Shown here one piece after another: positions 6,162 through 6,173 of a stretch of DNA of 6,173 nt. Below the pieces are notes generated by a model. It worked only from the letters and a program-made list of their open reading frames with translations. It was not told the origin of the DNA and did no database searches. The DNA comes from Anaerolineae bacterium (GTDB lineage: Bacteria; Chloroflexota; Anaerolineae; 4572-78; J111): contig JAGRBY010000439.1 in the NCBI GenBank assembly GCA_020433835.1, positions 1 to 6,173 of the forward strand, written 5' to 3'. The translations under genes were made by a program, and so were the position numbers. Each line of letters opens with the position of its first letter. The stretch's first letter is position 1.

Positions 6162-6173
6162 CATAGTAGATCA

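Overview
The window looks like a piece of a bacterial chromosome, most plausibly from a member of the Chloroflexota (Anaerolineae or Caldilinea type). That placement is an inference. It rests on the large cyclase/AAA-ATPase/TPR signalling protein, a family that is very expanded in that phylum, and on the style of the other proteins. No rRNA, tRNA, CRISPR array, transposase or phage gene is visible.

Layout. (1) Positions 1-2916, plus strand: the 3' part of a multidomain regulator. It comprises the end of a class III adenylate/guanylate cyclase domain, an AAA/STAND-like ATPase and a MalT-type TPR array. Two in-frame stops (1321 and 1339) break it into a cyclase-ATPase piece and a separate TPR piece that has its own ribosome-binding-site-like sequence and ATG. 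(2) Positions 2917-3033: the gap between convergent genes, holding an 80-nt element with a perfect 15-bp inverted repeat enclosing two further hairpins. (3) Positions 3034-3672, minus strand: a membrane-anchored transglutaminase-like (LapG/BTLCP-type) cysteine protease. (4) Positions 3673-3793: a short gap with weak hairpins only. (5) Positions 3794-5947, minus strand: a UPF1/IGHMBP2-type superfamily 1 helicase whose first ~75 residues resemble the DbpA RNA-binding domain. (6) Positions 5948-6173: an A+T-rich divergent intergenic region. It holds a clear extended -10 sigma-70-type promoter pointing right, a ~90-nt leader with mutually exclusive pairing possibilities, and a perfect 10-nt Shine-Dalgarno sequence at the right edge, so a plus-strand gene very probably begins just outside the window.

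How the genes relate. The helicase and the protease lie in the same direction 121 bp apart and could be co-transcribed, but no known pathway links them. The signalling protein is a separate plus-strand unit. I see no recognised defence or mobile system. The strongest leads for something undescribed are the RNA-binding-domain/SF1 helicase fusion, the folded leader at the right edge, and the three-way-junction repeat between the convergent genes.
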